Positions 59,747-64,000 of a stretch of 64,000 nucleotides of DNA are shown here, piece after piece. The notes below the pieces were generated by a model. The model was not told the DNA's origin, ran no database searches, and saw only the letters and a list, made by a program, of their open reading frames with translations. Numbering within the stretch: position 1 is the stretch's first letter; each line of letters opens with the position of its first letter. The stretch is taken from positions 453,538 through 517,537 of the forward strand of contig NZ_JAHZSU010000001.1 in NCBI RefSeq assembly GCF_019457945.1. Direction: 5' to 3'. Both the position numbers and the translations under genes were made by a program. The DNA is from Ornithinimicrobium laminariae (lineage in GTDB: Bacteria > Actinomycetota > Actinomycetes > Actinomycetales > Dermatophilaceae).

Positions 59747-60363
59747 TGGATGCTTTCTCGACACACACTGGCATCGGCGTGCCCATCCGGCGCAGCAACA
59801 TCGACACCGACCAGATCATCCCCGCGTCCTACCTCAAGCGGGTCAGCCGCACCGGCTTCGAAGATGGCCTGTTCGCCCGCTGGCGGGAAAAAGCCGACTT
59901 CGTCCTTAACCAGCCTGCGTATGCCGCTGGCTCGGTTTTAGTGACAGGCCCCGACTTTGGCACTGGCTCTAGCCGCGAGCACGCCGTGTGGGCGCTGCAG
60001 CAATATGGCTTCCGCGTGGTGATCTCGGCTCGTTTCGGCGACATTTTCCGAGGCAACTCGGGCAAGGCCGGTCTGCTCTGTGCCCAGGTCAGCCACGATG
60101 ACGCTGAGTTGCTGTTGAAGTATTTGGAGAATGAGCCTGGCGCTGAGGTGTCCGTGGACCTCGAGGCCCGGCAGATCATTGCCGGCGATATCGTCACCAC
60201 CTTTGAGGTCGACGAATACACCGCGTGGCGGCTCGAGAACGGCCTGGATGACATCTCGTTAACCATGCAGCACGACGAGGACATCGCGGCTTACGAAGGC
60301 GCTCGCCCGGCATACAAGCCCGTTGTGCGCGATGTTAAACCAGTCGTCCCGACGCAAGCCTGA
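59746..60363 (+). CDS. leuD: 3-isopropylmalate dehydratase small subunit
   Basis: 205 aa swivelling domain. GGAAGGAG lies 7 nt before the ATG at 59746, while the GTG 3 nt earlier is too close. Family blocks [35 protein letters not shown] and [15 protein letters not shown] are present. Translation is coupled to leuC. A 6-bp hairpin (60395-60400/60405-60410) follows the stop and could be a weak terminator. Confidence 0.97.
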   Translation: MDAFSTHTGIGVPIRRSNIDTDQIIPASYLKRVSRTGFEDGLFARWREKADFVLNQPAYAAGSVLVTGPDFGTGSSREHAVWALQQYGFRVVISARFGDIFRGNSGKAGLLCAQVSHDDAELLLKYLENEPGAEVSVDLEARQIIAGDIVTTFEVDEYTAWRLENGLDDISLTMQHDEDIAAYEGARPAYKPVVRDVKPVVPTQA

Positions 60364-60443
60364 CGCGATCTCAACTACTTTCAACCACCCGTGACTGTGG
60401 TGCCCCACAGCAGGTAGGGGTACCGCGACCGGGCGATATGGGC

Positions 60444-60449
60444 TAGGCT
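60444..60449 (+). promoter_or_regulatory. -10 element of the leuA leader
   Basis: TAGGCT, a good actinobacterial -10, stands 8 nt before the ATG of the leader peptide. No convincing -35 is seen 17 bp upstream. Confidence 0.55.
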
Positions 60450-60457
60450 CACCGACG

Positions 60458-60502
60458 ATGAACTCACTTCTCCTCCTCGGTTGCCGCAGCGAGACCTCTT
60501 AG
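60458..60502 (+). CDS. leuL: leuA leader peptide
   Basis: A 14-codon ORF, MNSLLLLGCRSETS, with four consecutive Leu codons (CTT CTC CTC CTC). It has no Shine-Dalgarno and begins 8 nt after a TAGGCT -10, so it is probably a leaderless mRNA start. The last codons lie in the left arm and loop of a 10-bp hairpin before leuA. This is the classical layout of translation-coupled transcription attenuation: scarce leucyl-tRNA stalls the ribosome on the Leu run and changes RNA folding. The ORF is too short for ordinary gene finders. Confidence 0.8.
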   Translation: MNSLLLLGCRSETS

Positions 60503-60520
60503 GTCCGGCCCTCGCTGCGG
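60484..60520 (+). promoter_or_regulatory. Attenuator hairpin before leuA
   Basis: CCGCAGCGAG (60484-60493) and CTCGCTGCGG (60511-60520) form a perfect 10-bp stem with a 17-nt loop. The left arm overlaps Cys-Arg-Ser-Glu codons of the leader peptide, just after the Leu run, so ribosome position can control the stem. It ends 48 nt before leuA. Whether it is terminator or anti-terminator cannot be read without the alternative pairings. Confidence 0.7.
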
Positions 60521-60565
60521 AGTTCGTGTTGCCACCGGGCACACCACTTGAAACAGCGAGGATGA

Positions 60566-62275
<1,710 letters not shown>

Positions 62276-62280
62276 CCCCC

Positions 62281-62340
62281 GTGCCTTTTCATCCGGCAGG
62301 TGACCAGTTTTTCTGGTCACCTGCCGGATGAATTGGCACA
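62281..62340. repeat. Palindromic element, copy 2, between convergent leuA and nnrD
   Basis: Arms 62281-62307 and 62313-62339 pair at 25 of 27 positions around a TTTTT loop. It starts 5 bp after the leuA stop and ends 11 bp before the nnrD stop. Outer sequences GTGCCTTTTCATCCGG and CCGGATGAA...GGCACA match copy 1 at 2610-2670, column for column (45 of 60 bases). It is probably a bidirectional terminator. Confidence 0.85.
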
Positions 62341-62350
62341 TAGGCGGCGG

Positions 62351-63196
62351 CTAGGCAGAAAGCAGAGCAGCCACAGCCCCAGGTATGGCGTGTGCCACCG
62401 CGAGCGCCCGCACAGGCCCTCCCGGGTTGGCCCGGTGAGCCGCTTCGCCGTGCACCATGGCAGCTAGGGCGCCCACATTACGCATCGGCAAGCCTGCTGC
62501 GGCCAACATCCCGCACAGGCCAGCAAGAACATCCCCGGAGCCTGCTGTTGCTAGCCAAGCAGGGGCGCCACGCTCAACTCTGGGCGGCTCATTGGCGTTG
62601 GCCGTCACCACCAAGGTGTCTGCGCCCTTCAGGAGCACCGTCGCACCGGTAAGTTGTGCGGCGCGCCGAGCCATCCCGCTACGGTCGGCCTGCACGTCCT
62701 GCCTGCTTACCTGCTTACCAGTCCACCGGGAGAGCAACGCGGCCAGTTCGCCAGCGTGCGGAGTGAGGAGCGTTGGGGCCTGCCTAAACCCAGAGAGCAC
62801 ATCCAGCGCGCCAGCATCAACCACGCAAGCTTCGTCACTAGAAAGTGCGCGCTCGATTGACCGCAATTGGTCTCGTCCGCCTTCACTGCGATCTCGTGGA
62901 TCAATTCCAGGCCCCAGCAGCCACGCTTGGACCTGCCCACTCCCGGGCACAATCTCAGGGAGGGCCTGCAGAGCCAGGTTGGTAGGTGTGGCCGGCCCCA
63001 GATACCGCACCATTCCGGCGCCAGCCTCGACAGCAGCCGTGCAACTCAAGACCGCCGCGCCAGGAAAAGCGTCACAGCCCGCAACAACGCCCACGACTCC
63101 CCTGGTGTATTTGTGGTCTTCCGGGCCAGGAACCGGCCACAGCGCTGCGGCTTCGGACCGATCAAGTTGCTGCAGAACATCGCTCGCGTTGGGCAT
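62351..63196 (-). CDS. nnrD: ADP-dependent NAD(P)H-hydrate dehydratase, single-domain
   Basis: 281 aa from ATG 63196, with CGGAG 7 nt upstream; a GTG at 63277 next to the acpS stop is the alternative. It repairs hydrated NAD(P)H. Ribokinase-like fold motifs: KYTRGVVGVVAGCDAFPGAAVLSCTAAVEAGAGMVRY, LLTPHAGELAALL, VLLKGADTLV and the anion-hole motif ATAGSGDVLAG. In many actinobacteria this place holds a bifunctional protein of about 480 aa with an N-terminal epimerase; that domain is absent here. It is co-oriented with acpS and glmS. Confidence 0.93.
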   Translation of the reverse strand: MPNASDVLQQLDRSEAAALWPVPGPEDHKYTRGVVGVVAGCDAFPGAAVLSCTAAVEAGAGMVRYLGPATPTNLALQALPEIVPGSGQVQAWLLGPGIDPRDRSEGGRDQLRSIERALSSDEACVVDAGALDVLSGFRQAPTLLTPHAGELAALLSRWTGKQVSRQDVQADRSGMARRAAQLTGATVLLKGADTLVVTANANEPPRVERGAPAWLATAGSGDVLAGLCGMLAAAGLPMRNVGALAAMVHGEAAHRANPGGPVRALAVAHAIPGAVAALLSA

Positions 63197-63277
63197 CAGA
63201 TAACTCCGTCTCCAGGTGTGGTCTCTGCTGACCTCGGGTGCAATCTCAAGTACAACAGCACAACTGAGGCTGAGCAC

Positions 63278-63628
63278 CTAGCCTTCAGCAATCACAACGG
63301 CTGAAGCCACCCCAGCATCGTGCGAGAGCGACAGGTGAAACGACGCCACGCCCAATTCTTCGGCACGGGCTGCGACGGTGCCGGACACCTCCAAGTGAGG
63401 TCGCCCGTCATCATTACGGACAACGGTCGCATCCTGCCAATGCAGCCCCACCGGAGCACCCAGGCTCTTGGCTAGCGCTTCTTTGGCGGCGAAGCGGGCC
63501 GCCATCGACTCGGGCCGCAACTCTCGCTCGCCAGGGGTAAATAACCGCAAGGCGAGGCGAGGGTTGCGCAACATTCGCTCTTCAAATCGGGCGATGTTGA
63601 CGACGTCGATGCCGACCCCGATGATCAC
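63278..63628 (-). CDS. acpS: Holo-[acyl-carrier-protein] synthase
   Basis: 116 aa. Transfers phosphopantetheine from CoA to acyl carrier proteins. Mg ligands D8 in [14 protein letters not shown] and E50 in [13 protein letters not shown] are present, as is the [17 protein letters not shown] ending. The start overlaps the glmS stop by 4 bp (ATGA). Confidence 0.96.
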   Translation of the reverse strand: MIIGVGIDVVNIARFEERMLRNPRLALRLFTPGERELRPESMAARFAAKEALAKSLGAPVGLHWQDATVVRNDDGRPHLEVSGTVAARAEELGVASFHLSLSHDAGVASAVVIAEG

Positions 63629-64000
63629 TCGACAGTGACCGACTTCGCGAGGTTACGAGGCTGGTCAACATCCAGCCCCTTGGCCGAGGACAACTGCAGC
63701 GAGAAGTATTGCAACGGCACAACGGTCAGCAACGGAGCCAACAACTGCGAGGTCGCCGGGATGCGAATGACCTCGTCAGCGAAGGGCACCACGTCGTCAT
63801 CGCCCTCTTCAGCGATCACCAGTGTGCGTGCCCCACGGGCCCGGATCTCCTGGATGTTGGAGACAACCTTGCCGTGCAGACCGTTCTCGGCAGAAGGCGA
63901 GGGGACGACGATAAACACCGGCTGGCCAGGCTCGATCAGCGCGATAGGACCGTGCTTCAGCTCGCCAGCAGCGAAGCCTTCAGCGTGGATATAGGCCAAC
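63625..64000 (-). CDS. glmS: Glutamine-fructose-6-phosphate aminotransferase, C-terminal part (5' end outside window)
   Basis: 124 residues of the second SIS (isomerase) domain are visible. [19 protein letters not shown] is the conserved block and the protein ends in [18 protein letters not shown], the family terminus with the Lys that participates in the active site. It makes glucosamine-6-phosphate for the cell wall. It is coupled to acpS by a 4-bp overlap. Confidence 0.97.
   Translation of the reverse strand, partial: LAYIHAEGFAAGELKHGPIALIEPGQPVFIVVPSPSAENGLHGKVVSNIQEIRARGARTLVIAEEGDDDVVPFADEVIRIPATSQLLAPLLTVVPLQYFSLQLSSAKGLDVDQPRNLAKSVTVE

Overview
The window is a high-GC stretch of housekeeping chromosome from an actinobacterium of class Actinomycetes. 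The evidence is the gene set and gene order: argS, hom, rho, rpmE, prfA, prmC, sua5, glyA, a WecA-type transferase, then atpI to atpD; the mismatch endonuclease NucS; the fused 2-oxoglutarate decarboxylase/dehydrogenase Kgd; DUF2550 beside atpC; and glmS-acpS-nnrD with alr-hydrolase-tsaE. Several genes at the head of a transcription unit have a -10-like hexamer 6 to 8 nt before the start codon and no Shine-Dalgarno, which points to leaderless mRNAs. I cannot name a species. I see no insertion sequence, prophage or CRISPR array.

Region by region. 1-2.7 kb: the 3' end of glgB and then pgm (glycogen and glucose phosphate metabolism), closed by a long hairpin and a conserved palindrome. 2.7-18.7 kb: mostly leftward genes centred on cobalamin-dependent acyl-CoA chemistry. 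These are a thiolase, the MeaB GTPase, an isobutyryl-CoA-mutase-type large subunit, methylmalonyl-CoA epimerase, a duplicated 3-hydroxyacyl-CoA dehydrogenase and a PduO-type cobalamin adenosyltransferase. NucS, a gamma-glutamyltransferase homologue, a MalY/PatB lyase and a STAS protein lie among them. 18.7-28.4 kb: DUF2550, atpC, then an NCS2 uracil/xanthine permease placed between atpC and atpD, then atpD-G-A-H-F-E-B and two AtpI-type proteins. 28.5-42.7 kb: the cell-wall lipid transferase, glyA, sua5, prmC, prfA, rpmE, a SulP transporter, a Gmad2-LysM protein, rho with a very long Asn/Asp/Arg/Gly-rich segment, hom without its ACT domain, and argS. 42.8-48.7 kb: tRNA-Arg(CCG), kgd, a tandem GNAT protein and a degenerate SGNH hydrolase. 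48.7-54.4 kb: pheA, a polyprenyl glycosylphosphotransferase, a polar amino-acid ABC transporter behind a structured leader, and a soluble S26-type peptidase. 54.4-64 kb: tsaE, hydrolase and alr, joined to leuB; divergent leuCD; leuA behind a leader-peptide attenuator; then nnrD, acpS and the 3' end of glmS.

The genes work together in four main groups. The first is a B12-dependent branch that interconverts short acyl-CoAs, carrying its own cofactor supply and enzyme-protection proteins. The second is the F1Fo ATP synthase. The third is leucine biosynthesis (leuA, leuB, leuC, leuD), partly under translation-coupled attenuation. The fourth is translation termination and tRNA modification (prfA, prmC, sua5, tsaE, rpmE).

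No obviously new multi-gene system is visible. The most unusual items are the permease and terminator that split the ATP synthase operon, the pair of covarying palindromes between convergent genes, the low-complexity Rho insert, the leuA leader peptide, the structured leader of the ABC operon, and several enzymes whose catalytic or binding residues have been replaced.
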